From positions 1 to 64,000 of the forward strand of contig NZ_KZ626845.1 of assembly GCF_002911015.1 (NCBI RefSeq): 64,000 nt of DNA. Reading direction: 5' to 3'. Positions 7,098 through 16,270 of the stretch are shown here, piece after piece; position 1 is the stretch's first letter; the number at the start of each line of letters is the position of its first letter. Under the pieces are notes generated by a model, which was not told the origin of the DNA, did not search any database, and saw nothing but the letters and a program-made list of their open reading frames with translations. The position numbers and the translations under genes were made by a program. The stretch comes from Streptomyces populi. GTDB lineage: Bacteria; Actinomycetota; Actinomycetes; Streptomycetales; Streptomycetaceae.

Positions 7098-7886
7098 ATG
7101 TTCTGGGTCCTTCTCCTGCTCCTGGCCTGGGCGGCGGCCGCTGTCTCCTGCACCCGGCTGTGCCTGGCCGCCGTCCACGCCGCGTCACTGGACGCCGACG
7201 CCGCGCACGGACACGACCTCACGCTGTACGAGGCCGCGTTCCTGTCCGGCGGCCCGGCCCGGGTGGCCGACCTGACCCTGGTGTCGATGGCCCGTCAGCG
7301 CCGCCTGCTGCTCGCGCACACCGGCTGGGCCACGGTCGTCGACCCGCGCGGGCGCGACGACATGGAGCGTTCGGTCATCGGAGCCATCGGCCCCGAGGGC
7401 CAGTCCCGGATAGCGCCGCTGCGGGCGGCCACCGCCGCCGCCGACTCGGTGCGCCGTCTCGCCGACCGCCTCGTCGCGGCCGGCCTCGCCGTCCCCGACG
7501 GGGCCCGCACCACGGTCGCCGGGGCCGTCCGCCAGGTCCAGGCGGCCGCGGCCGCGGTCCTCGTACTGGGTGCCGCGGCCCTGCTGCTGCCGGGTCAGAC
7601 CCCGGGCAGCGACGTCCCGGTGGCCGTCTGGTTCCTGCTCCCGCTCATCCTGACGGTGAGCTGTCTCGCCATAGCCCGGATCGAGGTGCACCCCTGCACC
7701 CGCTGGGCCTCCCCCGCCGGGCAGCGGCTGCTCGGCACCCTGGCCCGGCACTCCGACGCCTCCGGTGACGACCGTACGTACCTCACCTCCGTCGCCGTAC
7801 GCGGCGTCCGCGCGATCGGCGAGCCGGAACTGCGGGCGGCCCTGGCGCACCGGGACCGCGACACCGCCTGGCGGCAGGGGGGCTGA
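7098..7886 (+). CDS. TIGR04222-type membrane protein (262 aa)
   Basis: An N-terminal hydrophobic segment (about 1-22) is followed by a soluble portion with LTLYEAAFLSGGPARVADLT and SMARQRRLLLAHTGWATVVD. Two further membrane segments lie at about 154-171 and 180-200 (VAVWFLLPLILTVSCLAIAR), then a charged tail ending in DTAWRQGG. This matches the TIGR04222 domain family. As I recall, many members end in a Gly/Cys-rich low-complexity tail; this one does not. It lies 137 nt after the MNIO gene on the same strand. TAGAAA at 7086-7091 could be a -10 for a leaderless start, but it lacks the final T. Confidence 0.7.
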   Translation: MFWVLLLLLAWAAAAVSCTRLCLAAVHAASLDADAAHGHDLTLYEAAFLSGGPARVADLTLVSMARQRRLLLAHTGWATVVDPRGRDDMERSVIGAIGPEGQSRIAPLRAATAAADSVRRLADRLVAAGLAVPDGARTTVAGAVRQVQAAAAAVLVLGAAALLLPGQTPGSDVPVAVWFLLPLILTVSCLAIARIEVHPCTRWASPAGQRLLGTLARHSDASGDDRTYLTSVAVRGVRAIGEPELRAALAHRDRDTAWRQGG

Positions 7887-8005
7887 GAGCGCGCCCGGGG
7901 GGCGCATCGGGGTCATTGGCGCCGACACCGGCGGGCGGTGCTTTACTTCGCCGGCCGCCGAACGAAGCATCCTTCTGTCGCCGCCACGCGCTGAAGGGAT
8001 TCTCG

Positions 8006-9682
8006 ATGAGAGCTGCCGTCCTCCACGGAACCGCAGGGTCCTTGCTCCTGACCGGCCTCGTCGCCGTCCCGGCGGGCGGCGCGCCAGCCCGGCCGGGACC
8101 GGCCGGATCCGCCGAGACGCGCGGCACCGCCGTCGCCGCCGAGCGCGCCGCCGCCGCGGGCATCCGCTTCGGCAAGTGCCCCAAGGAGGAGCACCTGCCC
8201 TCCAGCCTCCGGTGCGGCACGGTCACGGTGCCCCTCGACTACGCCCTCCCCGACGGCAAGCGGATCAGACTGACCGTCAGCCGTGTCGGGGCGACCGGCA
8301 AGGACCCGCACAACGCGAAGCACAAGGTGCCGCGCCAGGGCGCCCTCGTCTACAACCCCGGCGGCCCCGGCGCCTCCGGCATGTTCTTCCCGCTGATCGG
8401 CGTCCTGCCGCAGTGGAAGCGGATCGGGGCCGCGTACGACCTGGTCGGCTACGCCCCGCGAGGGGTCGGCCGGTCGGCGCCGCTGTCCTGCCGGGACCCC
8501 CGGCACTCGCCGAAGCCGCTCCTCCAGGCCCCGGCGGTCCCCTCGGAGTCGTTCAAGAAGGCACGGATCGCGGAGGCGAAGGCGTACGCCCGCGGCTGCG
8601 CCCGGCGTTCGGGCCCCGCCCTGCGCCATTACACCTCGCTGAACAACGCCCGTGACCTGGACGTGCTGCGCGCCGCGCTCGGTGAGCGGAGGCTGACGTT
8701 CATGGGCGCCTCGTACGGGACGTACTTCGGCTCCCTGTACGCGACGCTGTTCCCCTCGCACGTACGCCGGATGGTCCTCGACTCGGCGGTGAACCCCGCC
8801 CCCGAGAAGGTCTGGTACCGGAACAACCTCGACCAGTCCGCCGCGTTCGAGCTCCGCTGGGCGGACTTCCGCGCGTGGATGGCCCGGCACGACAAGGTGT
8901 ACGGGCTCGGCCGCACCCCCGAGGAGGTGCGGCGCTCCTACGAGAAGGCGCGGGCCAGGCTCGCCGCCTCGCCCGCGGGCGGCAAGGTGGGGCCCGCCCA
9001 ACTGCAGGGCGCGTTCCTGCAAGCCGGGTACTACGACGACTACTGGCCGCAGCGCGCGCTGGCGCTGTCGGCCTATCTGAAGGGTGACCCGAAGCCGCTG
9101 ATCCAGGTGGCGGGACCGCATCCGGAGGCGGCCGCCGAGCAGGAGAACGGCAACGCGGTCTACACGGCCGTGGAGTGCAACGACGCGCCCTGGCCGACCG
9201 ACTGGCGCACCTGGGACCGCGACAACACCCGTCTCGCACGCCTCGCCCCGTTCGAGACCTGGGACAACGTGTGGATGAACCTGCCGTGCGCGTACTGGTC
9301 CGCGCCCCGGCAGAAGCCGCTCGACGTGCGGACAGCGCCCGGGAAGCTGCCGCCGACGCTGATCCTCGCCGCCGAACGGGACGCGGCGACCCCCTACGAG
9401 GGGGCCGTGGAGTTGCAGCGACGGCTGTCGGGCGCGGTGCTGGTGACCGAGAAGGGCGCCGGTACGCACGGGATCGCGAACGGCCCCAACGAGTGCGTCA
9501 ACGGCTATCTGGACGCCTACCTGCTGGAGGGCCGGCTCCCGGTGCGGAGCGCGGCGTGCGCACCGCACCGGGAGCCGGTGCCGAAGGCGTCCGGCAGCCC
9601 CGCCCGGGGTGCGAAGGGCGCCAAGGGCACGGCGTCCGTGAAGGGTTCCGGGACCGCGAAGCCGGTACGGCGGGCGCCCTGA
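8006..9682 (+). CDS. Secreted alpha/beta-hydrolase, tripeptidyl aminopeptidase type (558 aa)
   Basis: A signal peptide (about residues 1-26) opens the protein. The peptidase core follows: RCGTVTVPLDYALPDGKRI, LVYNPGGPGASG (oxyanion region), then the nucleophile elbow FMGASYGTYFGS with Ser236, Asp459 in AAERDAATPYEG and His488 in GAGTHGI. The conserved VYTAVECNDAPWP block and the C-terminal lid fit the Streptomyces tripeptidyl aminopeptidase/SlpD-SlpE family, which removes tripeptides from extracellular proteins. The Ala/Lys/Gly-rich end is variable. GAAGGGA 6 nt before ATG 8006 sets the start. A bidirectional terminator follows. The lipobox of SlpD/E is not evident, so it is probably freely secreted. 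Confidence 0.85.
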   Translation: MRAAVLHGTAGSLLLTGLVAVPAGGAPARPGPAGSAETRGTAVAAERAAAAGIRFGKCPKEEHLPSSLRCGTVTVPLDYALPDGKRIRLTVSRVGATGKDPHNAKHKVPRQGALVYNPGGPGASGMFFPLIGVLPQWKRIGAAYDLVGYAPRGVGRSAPLSCRDPRHSPKPLLQAPAVPSESFKKARIAEAKAYARGCARRSGPALRHYTSLNNARDLDVLRAALGERRLTFMGASYGTYFGSLYATLFPSHVRRMVLDSAVNPAPEKVWYRNNLDQSAAFELRWADFRAWMARHDKVYGLGRTPEEVRRSYEKARARLAASPAGGKVGPAQLQGAFLQAGYYDDYWPQRALALSAYLKGDPKPLIQVAGPHPEAAAEQENGNAVYTAVECNDAPWPTDWRTWDRDNTRLARLAPFETWDNVWMNLPCAYWSAPRQKPLDVRTAPGKLPPTLILAAERDAATPYEGAVELQRRLSGAVLVTEKGAGTHGIANGPNECVNGYLDAYLLEGRLPVRSAACAPHREPVPKASGSPARGAKGAKGTASVKGSGTAKPVRRAP

Positions 9683-9701
9683 CGGGGAACCCGGAAAGCC
9701 G

Positions 9702-9734
9702 AAGGCGGGCGCCCCTCCGGGGGACGCCCGCCTT
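9702..9734. terminator. Bidirectional terminator between the peptidase and hemQ
   Basis: AAGGCGGGCG (9702-9711) pairs with CGCCCGCCTT (9725-9734). The stem ends in tttt on one side and the convergent genes stop on both sides. Confidence 0.8.
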
Positions 9735-9748
9735 TTCCGCACGGAGGG

Positions 9749-10480
9749 TCAGGCGAGACCCGCGACCAGGTCGGCGACGTCCTTGCGGCGGCCGGTGTAG
9801 AACGGGACCTCTTCACGGACGTGCATCCGGGCCTCGGACGCGCGCAGGTGACGCATGAGGTCGACGATGCGGTACAGCTCGTCGGCCTCGAAGGCGAGGA
9901 TCCACTCGTAGTCGCCGAGCGAGAACGAGGCGACCGTGTTCGCGCGGACGTCGGGGTAGCCGCGGGCCATCTTGCCGTGGTCGGCGAGCATCCGGCGGCG
10001 GTCCTCGTCGGGCAGCAGGTACCAGTCGTAGGAGCGCACGAAGGGGTAGACGCTGACGTAGTCGCGCGGCGTCTCGTCGGCGAGGAACGCCGGGATGTGC
10101 GAGCGGTTGAACTCGGCGGGCCGGTGCAGCGCCATGTTCGACCAGACCGGCTCCAGGGCACGGCCCAGCCGGGTGCGCCGGAAGAGGTTGTACGCCTCCT
10201 GGAGCTGGTCGCTGGTCTCGGCGTGCCACCAGATCATCACGTCGGCGTCGGCGCGCAGCCCCGACACGTCGTAGGTGCCGCGGACGGTGACGTCCTTCGC
10301 GGCGAGCTGGTCGAACAGCTCCTGGACCTCGTCGGCGTAACCGGCGCGGTCCTCGGGGAGCGCGTCCTTCAGCTTGAAGACCGACCACAGCGTGTAGCGG
10401 ATGACCTCGTTCAGGTCCTTGGCCAGCTTGCCCTTGTTCGGGACCCTGCCGGATTCGGTGGTGGGGGCGTCGTCACTCAT
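9749..10480 (-). CDS. hemQ: HemQ, coproheme decarboxylase (243 aa)
   Basis: A chlorite-dismutase-fold protein of the HemQ/ChdC type: [52 protein letters not shown] with Tyr145, and [18 protein letters not shown] with His168 as the likely proximal heme ligand. It converts Fe-coproporphyrin III to heme b by two oxidative decarboxylations, the last step of the coproporphyrin-dependent pathway of Actinobacteria. It starts 5 nt after the stop of hemG, and its ribosome site overlaps that stop, so the two are one operon with likely translational coupling. Confidence 0.95.
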   Translation of the reverse strand: MSDDAPTTESGRVPNKGKLAKDLNEVIRYTLWSVFKLKDALPEDRAGYADEVQELFDQLAAKDVTVRGTYDVSGLRADADVMIWWHAETSDQLQEAYNLFRRTRLGRALEPVWSNMALHRPAEFNRSHIPAFLADETPRDYVSVYPFVRSYDWYLLPDEDRRRMLADHGKMARGYPDVRANTVASFSLGDYEWILAFEADELYRIVDLMRHLRASEARMHVREEVPFYTGRRKDVADLVAGLA

Positions 10481-10485
10481 GGTTC

Positions 10486-11940
10486 CTATTCTCCTGCTCC
10501 GCCGTGCAGACTCTGCACCGGGTTCGCGGTGAGCTCCTGCACACCGCGCGCGTCACCGCCCAGCTGGTCCACCGCGGCGTACGCGCTCGCGATGCAGGCC
10601 GGGATGCCGACGCCGTCGTACTGCGCGCCGCACACCGCGAGGCCCGGCAGCTTGGCGACCTCGTCACGGATGCGGGCCACGCGCGCGTGGTGGCCGACCG
10701 GGTACTGGGGCAGGCCGTCGTCCCAGCGGGTGACACGGGTCTGGAGCGGCTCGGCGTCCAGGCCGGTGGCCTCGCGCAGATCGTGCCGGGAGACGTCGAC
10801 GAGGTGGGCGTCCTCCCGGTCCAGGATCTCCGTCTCGCCGTACCGCCCCACGGAGGTGCGCAGCACCAGCACGTCCGGGTCCTCGTCGGCGATCCAGTCC
10901 CACTTGCGGGAGGCGAAGGTCGACGCCTTGATCGTGCGGCCGTCCACCGGCGGCACCAGGAAGCCGCTGCCCTCGGGGAGGGAGAGGCCGGTACGGCGGT
11001 AGGCGAGGGTGACCAGCGCCATGGAGGCGTACTCGACCGTGCGCAGTTCGGCGGCGGCCGCGGGCGACTCGGTGCCCAGCAGCGCGGCCGCGGCCGGCGC
11101 GGGGACGGCGACGACCACCGCGTCGGCGTGCAGGACGCGCTCGCCGGCGACCACCTGCCAGCCCGTCGGTGCCGTCCGGCGCAGTTCCGTCACCGGTGTC
11201 CCGGTCAGGATCTCGCCGCCGCGGGCCGCGACCGAACGCGCCACGGCGAGCGGCAGCCGGCCCACGCCGCCCTCGATGCCCATGAAGACCGGCCCGGTCT
11301 GCCCGCTCGCGGCCGCCTTGGCCTGGATCTCCCGGACCGCCTCCGTCAGCGAGTCGTGGGTCCGCGCGGCCTGGAAGAGCTGAGGGACGGCGGAGCGCAG
11401 CGAGATGCGGTACGCGTCGCCCGCGTAGACGCCGCCCAGGAGCGGCTCGACCAGGCGGTCGACGACCTCGCGGCCGAGGCGGGCCGCCACGTACTCCCCG
11501 ACGGCCACGTCGTCGCCGACCTCGGTACGGGGCAGCTCGGCGTCGCGCTCGATGCGGGCGAGGCCCTCGTCCGACAGGACACCGGCCAGGGCGGCGGCGG
11601 TGCCCGGCACGCCCATCACATGTCCCTTGGGCATCGGGCGCAGCGCACCCCGGGTCCAGATCGAGGCCGTGGCCGTGGCCGGCGGCCGCAGGCTGTCGGC
11701 CAGGCCCACCTCGCGTGCCAGGTCCAGCGCCTCCGGGCGGCGCGCCAGCATGGACTCGGCGCCCAGGTCGACCCGGACGCCCGCGATCTCCCCGGGAAGC
11801 AGCTTGCCGCCGACGCGGTCCGAGGCCTCGACGACGGTCACGCGTGTGCCGCGCCCGAGCAATCGGTGCGCGGCGGCCAGCCCGGCGATGCCGGCCCCGA
11901 TGACGACGACGTGCCCGATTCCCGTACCCGATGCGCTCAT
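10486..11940 (-). CDS. hemG: Coproporphyrinogen III/protoporphyrinogen oxidase (484 aa)
   Basis: An FAD-dependent oxidase of the HemY/CgoX family. The N-terminal Rossmann motif [20 protein letters not shown] is followed by [49 protein letters not shown] and the C-terminal FAD contact [18 protein letters not shown]. In organisms with HemQ the enzyme oxidises coproporphyrinogen III (CgoX); older annotation calls it protoporphyrinogen oxidase. It sits directly upstream of hemQ. The ATG at 11940 is the first start of the conserved N-terminus. It is divergent from the DUF4349 gene. Confidence 0.9.
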   Translation of the reverse strand: MSASGTGIGHVVVIGAGIAGLAAAHRLLGRGTRVTVVEASDRVGGKLLPGEIAGVRVDLGAESMLARRPEALDLAREVGLADSLRPPATATASIWTRGALRPMPKGHVMGVPGTAAALAGVLSDEGLARIERDAELPRTEVGDDVAVGEYVAARLGREVVDRLVEPLLGGVYAGDAYRISLRSAVPQLFQAARTHDSLTEAVREIQAKAAASGQTGPVFMGIEGGVGRLPLAVARSVAARGGEILTGTPVTELRRTAPTGWQVVAGERVLHADAVVVAVPAPAAAALLGTESPAAAAELRTVEYASMALVTLAYRRTGLSLPEGSGFLVPPVDGRTIKASTFASRKWDWIADEDPDVLVLRTSVGRYGETEILDREDAHLVDVSRHDLREATGLDAEPLQTRVTRWDDGLPQYPVGHHARVARIRDEVAKLPGLAVCGAQYDGVGIPACIASAYAAVDQLGGDARGVQELTANPVQSLHGGAGE

Positions 11941-12097
11941 GGCCCCACCCTCTCAGACCCGACCGGCCCTCCCACCAGGGCCGTGCGGCCCCTTCGAGTC
12001 CCGACCGTGACCGCATCGGAACCGGAACCCTCCAACGTCCCGCGCCCCTCCGGCGTCGAAGGAGCGTCAGTCGTCACCACCCTGGGGGTAGGCCCAC

Positions 12098-13291
12098 ATG
12101 CGCACACGCAGCTCCGGACATCCGCTCCGGCCCATGGCACCCGTCCGGTCGGCCTCGTCCGCGACGCCCGTCTCTTCCGTCTCGCCCGTCTCGCCCGTGG
12201 CGCCGGTGCGCGCCGTCCGCGCCACCCGGGTCATGGCGGGTGCGTTCCTCGTCGCCTCGCTCGCGCTGGCGGGGTGCGGCGCCGCCGACAACGCGGAGAC
12301 CGCGAGCGACAAGTCGGTCGCGCGGGGCGCCGGTGGCGAGAACGCAGCCCCCGCGGAGCAGGCGGACTCGGGGGCTGCGGGAAGCTCCGGCTCGAACGGC
12401 CGCAAGGCGGCCGCCCCGCCCAAGGTGAGCGTGAACAGCATCATCCGTACCGCTTCCCTGACCGTCGTGGTCAAGGACGTTCCCGCGGCGCTGGACGACG
12501 CCCGCGCGGCGGCCGAGAACGCCGGCGGCTACGTCGGCGACGAGACCACCACCCGTGACGGGCACGACCACGAGCGCACGCGGGTCGTCCTGCGGGTGCC
12601 CTCCGAGCGGTACGACCAGGTGCTCGCCGATCTGGAGGGCGCCGGCAAGGTCGTCGAGCGGACGGCCAAGGCGCAGGACGTCACCGATCAGGTCGTGGAC
12701 GTGGAGAGCCGCGTCAGGTCGCAGCGCGCCAGCGTGGCCCGGGTCCGCGAGCTGATGGACAAGGCGACCAGGCTCAGTGACGTGGTGGCGCTGGAAGGGG
12801 AGTTGAGCAGCCGGCAGTCCGACCTGGAGGCGCTGCTCGCCCAGCAGGCGTCGCTGAAGGACCGTACGAGCCTGGCCACGATCACGCTCACGCTGTCCGA
12901 GACCCCGGTGAAGAAGGCCGAGAAGAAGGAGTCCGACCCCGGCTTCCTGGACGCGCTCTCGGGTGGCTGGGACGTGCTGGTCACCGTGGTGCGCTGGCTG
13001 GCCCTGGCCATCGGGGCGGTGCTCCCCTTCGCGGTGGTCCTGGGGCTGGTCGCCCTGGTGTGGACGCGCGGCGTGAGCCCGCGGCTGCGCCGCCGCCGGT
13101 CCCTCGCGGCGGCCCCTGGTCCGGCCCCGGCTGCGGGCCCGTCGTCCCCGGCCCCGGCCGCGGTTCCCTCTCCGGCGGCGTCGGTGGGCCCCGGCCCGGT
13201 CCCGGCCGCCCGCCCGGCTTCGGAACCGGCCTCCGGCCAGGCATCGGCCCCGGCGTCCGGCACCGCTCCGGAGGGCGGCGGGGAGGACTGA
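12098..13291 (+). CDS. DUF4349 lipoprotein with membrane anchor (397 aa)
   Basis: A long polar N-region leads to the lipobox LALAGC, with Cys60 the lipidation site. The DUF4349 domain follows (IIRTASLTVVVKDVPAALDD, VVLRVPSERYDQVLADLEGA, VVDVESRVRSQRASVARVRE) with a coiled coil around residues 190-250. A transmembrane segment lies near 290-320 (LALAIGAVLPFAVVLGLVAL), then a basic RRRR stop-transfer and a long Pro/Ala-rich tail. The layout suggests a surface-exposed coiled-coil domain anchored at both ends; the function is unknown. GGGGGTAGG lies just before the ATG. The Ala/Pro tail is low complexity. Confidence 0.8.
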   Translation: MRTRSSGHPLRPMAPVRSASSATPVSSVSPVSPVAPVRAVRATRVMAGAFLVASLALAGCGAADNAETASDKSVARGAGGENAAPAEQADSGAAGSSGSNGRKAAAPPKVSVNSIIRTASLTVVVKDVPAALDDARAAAENAGGYVGDETTTRDGHDHERTRVVLRVPSERYDQVLADLEGAGKVVERTAKAQDVTDQVVDVESRVRSQRASVARVRELMDKATRLSDVVALEGELSSRQSDLEALLAQQASLKDRTSLATITLTLSETPVKKAEKKESDPGFLDALSGGWDVLVTVVRWLALAIGAVLPFAVVLGLVALVWTRGVSPRLRRRRSLAAAPGPAPAAGPSSPAPAAVPSPAASVGPGPVPAARPASEPASGQASAPASGTAPEGGGED

Positions 13292-13318
13292 AGTGCCGTG
13301 CCCCCGTAGCGTGTTCGC

Positions 13319-14773
13319 ATGAGCATCAGTGGCCCGAGCGGCGTGATCGACACCGGTGGTACGCGGGGGACGGACGGGACGGGCGGTGGGCGCGGCGCCC
13401 GGGAACGACTGGTCGTCATCGGAGGGGACGCGGCGGGCATGTCCGCCGCGTCCCAGGCGCGCAGGCTGCGCGGTCCGGACGAGCTGGAGATCGTGGCGTT
13501 CGAGCGGGGGCACTTCACGTCGTACTCGGCGTGCGGCATCCCGTACTGGGTGGGCGGCGACGTCCCCGACCGCGACCGGCTGATCGCGCGGACCCCCGAG
13601 GAGCACCGGAAGCGCTCCATCGACCTGCGGATGCGTACGGAGGTCACCGAGATCGACGTCGCGGGCGCCCGGGTGCGTTCCCGGGACCTCGGGACCGGCG
13701 CCGAGGCGTGGACGTCGTACGACAGGCTCGTCGTCGCGACCGGCGCGCGACCGGTCCGCCCCGAGCTGCCGGGCGCCGACGCGCCGGGCGTGCACGGCGT
13801 GCAGACCCTGGACGACGGACAGGCCCTGCTGGACTCGCTCGCGGTGACGGAGGGCCGCCGTGCGGTGGTCGTCGGCGCGGGCTACATCGGCGTGGAGATG
13901 GCCGAGGCGCTCATCAACCGCGGGTACGAGGTGACCGTCGTCAACCGGGGCCGGGAACCCATGGCCACGCTCGACCCGGACATGGGCCGCCTGGTGCACA
14001 CCGCCATGGAGGGCCTCGGGATCACCATGGTCGGCGACACCGAGGTCACCGGGTTCCTCACCGGTGACGACGGCCGGGTCCGCGCGGTCGTCACCGAGGA
14101 CGCCACGTACCCGGCGGACGTGGTGGTGCTCGGCATCGGTGTCCGCCCCGAGACGTCGCTCGCCCGCGCGGCCGGGCTGCCGCTCGGCGAACACGGCGGG
14201 CTGCTCACCGACCTGTCGATGCGGGTGCGCGGGCACGAGGACATCTGGGCGGGCGGCGACTGCGTCGAGGTGCTCGACCTGGTCTCGGGGCGCGAGCGGC
14301 ACATCGCGCTCGGCACCCACGCGAACAAGCACGGTCAGGTGATCGGCTCCAACGTGGCCGGCGGCTACGCCACGTTCCCCGGGGTCGTCGGCACGGCGGT
14401 GAGCAAGGTCTGCGATCTGGAGATCGCCCGCACCGGGCTGCGGGAGAAGGACGCGCGCCGGGCGGGTCTCAGGTTCGAGACCGTCACCATCGAGTCGACG
14501 AGCCGCGCGGGCTACTACCCGAACGCCGCCCTCATGACGGTGAAGATGCTCGCGGAGCACCGCACGGGACGGCTGCTCGGCGTGCAGATCGTCGGCCGGG
14601 AGGGCGCGGCGAAGCGCGTGGACATCGCGGCGGTGGCACTGACCGCGGGCATGACGGTGGAGCAGATGACGATGCTGGACCTCGGCTACGCGCCGCCGTT
14701 CTCGCCGGTCTGGGACCCCGTCCTGGTGGCGGCCCGCAAGGCGGTGGCGAAGGTGCGCCGGGCAGCCCCGTGA
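13319..14773 (+). CDS. FAD-dependent pyridine nucleotide-disulfide oxidoreductase, CoA-disulfide reductase-like (484 aa)
   Basis: After a Gly/Thr-rich leader come ERLVVIGGDAAGMSAASQAR (FAD site) and TSYSACGIPYWVGG with redox Cys72. Then follow LVVATGARPVRPELPG, the NAD(P) motif VVVGAGYIGVEMAEAL, IWAGGDCVEV (second FAD motif) and the dimerisation domain (YPNAALMTVKMLAEHRTGRL). The single Cys in SxxxCGIPY is typical of CoA-disulfide reductases and NADH oxidases/peroxidases. TAGCGT (13307-13312) ends 6 nt before the ATG and no ribosome site is present, so the mRNA is probably leaderless. It follows the DUF4349 gene closely but seems to have its own promoter. Confidence 0.85.
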   Translation: MSISGPSGVIDTGGTRGTDGTGGGRGARERLVVIGGDAAGMSAASQARRLRGPDELEIVAFERGHFTSYSACGIPYWVGGDVPDRDRLIARTPEEHRKRSIDLRMRTEVTEIDVAGARVRSRDLGTGAEAWTSYDRLVVATGARPVRPELPGADAPGVHGVQTLDDGQALLDSLAVTEGRRAVVVGAGYIGVEMAEALINRGYEVTVVNRGREPMATLDPDMGRLVHTAMEGLGITMVGDTEVTGFLTGDDGRVRAVVTEDATYPADVVVLGIGVRPETSLARAAGLPLGEHGGLLTDLSMRVRGHEDIWAGGDCVEVLDLVSGRERHIALGTHANKHGQVIGSNVAGGYATFPGVVGTAVSKVCDLEIARTGLREKDARRAGLRFETVTIESTSRAGYYPNAALMTVKMLAEHRTGRLLGVQIVGREGAAKRVDIAAVALTAGMTVEQMTMLDLGYAPPFSPVWDPVLVAARKAVAKVRRAAP

Positions 14774-14778
14774 CCGGC

Positions 14779-14803
14779 GCGGGGCGGTGCGCTCCCGCCC
14801 CGC
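14779..14803. terminator. Terminator hairpin between convergent genes
   Basis: GCGGGGCGG (14779-14787) pairs with CCGCCCCGC (14795-14803) around a 7-nt loop, directly after the oxidoreductase stop and before the convergent small gene. Confidence 0.6.
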
Positions 14804-14842
14804 CCGCACGGTCCGCCCGGCGGGCGCACGCCCGCGCGGGGG

Positions 14843-15178
14843 CTACGCGGACTCGTTCCCGGCCGTCCCGTTGATCCGGTCTATCGCCTGGCGGGCCTGC
14901 TCCGCCGGCGGGCGGGGCGGCAGCGAGGAGACCGAGCCGGCGGCGGTGACCGCGGGCGGGGTCTGCGCCGGCTTGGCGTGCGCCGCCGACCGGGAGGAGC
15001 GCAGGCGATGGCTGACGGCCTCGTCCAGGGTCACGGGCCGTTGCAGCCGGGCCGCGAGCCGTCCGGCCTCCTGGCCGAGCGCGGCGACGTCCTCCCAGGG
15101 GAGGTGCAGCACCAGGGCGATCTCCGCCTCGCCGTCGGGCAGGGCGTGCATCGTCGGAGGAGTAACTCGGTCGCTCAT
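14843..15178 (-). CDS. Conserved hypothetical protein (111 aa)
   Basis: The ATG at 15178 gives a protein with an ordered half (MHALPDGEAEIALVLHLPWE, DVAALGQEAGRLAARLQRPV, TLDEAVSHRL) and a disordered Ala/Pro/Ser-rich C-terminus ending in QARQAIDRINGTAGNESA. The order beta-strand, helix, short conserved TLDEAV block resembles small Streptomyces proteins of unknown role; no known domain is recognised. A weak GAGG lies 8-9 nt upstream of the start. It is convergent with the oxidoreductase and divergent from the rhomboid gene. Confidence 0.6.
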   Translation of the reverse strand: MSDRVTPPTMHALPDGEAEIALVLHLPWEDVAALGQEAGRLAARLQRPVTLDEAVSHRLRSSRSAAHAKPAQTPPAVTAAGSVSSLPPRPPAEQARQAIDRINGTAGNESA

Positions 15179-15389
15179 GGCCTGTGTCCTCACGTCTTCA
15201 CGTCGTCGCGTCGTCGTACCCCGTCGCGTCGTGGGCGCGGCGCGGAGGGGCTGAGAAGACATACGGCCCCGGGGGCACATGTGTTCAGTGCGCCCGGCGG
15301 GAACCGGTCCGGCGGCCGGACCGGCCGGGCGCCCGGCCGAGCCCCGCGCGCCGCGGATTCACCCCGCGCTCCGAGGGCAGTAGTTCCTC

Positions 15390-16208
15390 GTGGTCATTCC
15401 CGTCCATGACGTGAACCCGGTGCGGCGCACGCCCTATGTGACGTACGCGCTGATCGCCGCCAATGTGCTCGTCTTCCTCTACACCCCCGGTCTCGCCGGA
15501 TCGGTGGCGGGCGACAGCGCCCTGTCGCAGCTGTGTCATCTGCGCGCGTTCATGGACCACTACGCCGCCGTGCCGCAGGAACTGATCCACCATCACATGC
15601 CGCGTCTGGTGCCGACCGGCGAGGTCGGCGCCGGTCCGCACGGGTCGGGCTGCGTGCTGGGCCCGCCGGGCTACGACAAGTCGCCGCCGCTGTCGGTGCT
15701 CACGGCGATGTTCCTGCACGGCAGTTGGCTGCACCTGCTGGGCAACATGCTCTTCCTGCTGATCTTCGGCAACAACATCGAGGACCGGCTCGGCCACGTG
15801 CGCTTCACGCTGTTCTACGTGGCCTGCGGTTTCGCGGCGGCGTACGGCTTCGCCCTGGTGAACGAGGACTCGGGCGACCCGCTGATCGGGGCTTCGGGGG
15901 CTGTCGCCGGGGTCCTCGGCGCCTATCTGGTGCTGTACCCGAGGGCCAGGGTCTGGGTCCTCGTCCCGTTCCTGGTGTTCCTGCCGCTCCGGCTGCCCGC
16001 ATGGCTCGTGCTGGGCTTCTGGTTCGTGCTCCAGGCGGCGTACTCGTCCGGCGCCGCCGTGCCCGCCGCGGGCACCGTGGCGTACGCGGCGCACGTCGTC
16101 GGTTTCCTGGCCGGCATGCTCCTGGCCTGGCCGCTGCGTCCGGGAACCCCGCCACCGCCGGAACCGCGCCGCCTGCTGTGGGGCAGACAGGCGCGGCACG
16201 GCTGGTGA
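15390..16208 (+). CDS. Rhomboid-family intramembrane serine protease (272 aa)
   Basis: Six or more membrane segments are visible: near residues 15-35, after LTAMFLHGSWLHLLGNMLFL, AFALV, YLVLYP, LVPFLVF and VVGFLAGMLLAWPL. Rhomboid hallmarks are HGSWLHLLGNM in helix 2, GASGAVAGVLGAYL with catalytic Ser169, and AAHVVGFLAG with catalytic His235. These enzymes cut substrates within or near the membrane. An extended loop after helix 1 (about residues 45-100, containing two Cys) is as in other actinobacterial members. The GTG start at 15390 has only a weak GAGGG upstream. Substrate unknown. Confidence 0.88.
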   Translation: MVIPVHDVNPVRRTPYVTYALIAANVLVFLYTPGLAGSVAGDSALSQLCHLRAFMDHYAAVPQELIHHHMPRLVPTGEVGAGPHGSGCVLGPPGYDKSPPLSVLTAMFLHGSWLHLLGNMLFLLIFGNNIEDRLGHVRFTLFYVACGFAAAYGFALVNEDSGDPLIGASGAVAGVLGAYLVLYPRARVWVLVPFLVFLPLRLPAWLVLGFWFVLQAAYSSGAAVPAAGTVAYAAHVVGFLAGMLLAWPLRPGTPPPPEPRRLLWGRQARHGW

Positions 16209-16232
16209 ACCGTGAACCGGCCGACGGCAGGT

Positions 16233-16270
16233 CCTGGCGGGCGGTCTGCGTCCTAGCGGGCGGTCTGCGT
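16233..16270. repeat. 19-bp tandem duplication at the hemE stop codon
   Basis: Two adjacent 19-bp units, 16233-16251 and 16252-16270, differ at one base. The unit inside hemE supplies the last codons (TQTAR) and the TAG. The unit just beyond has CAG where the stop would be. It looks like a recent slippage duplication. Confidence 0.8.
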
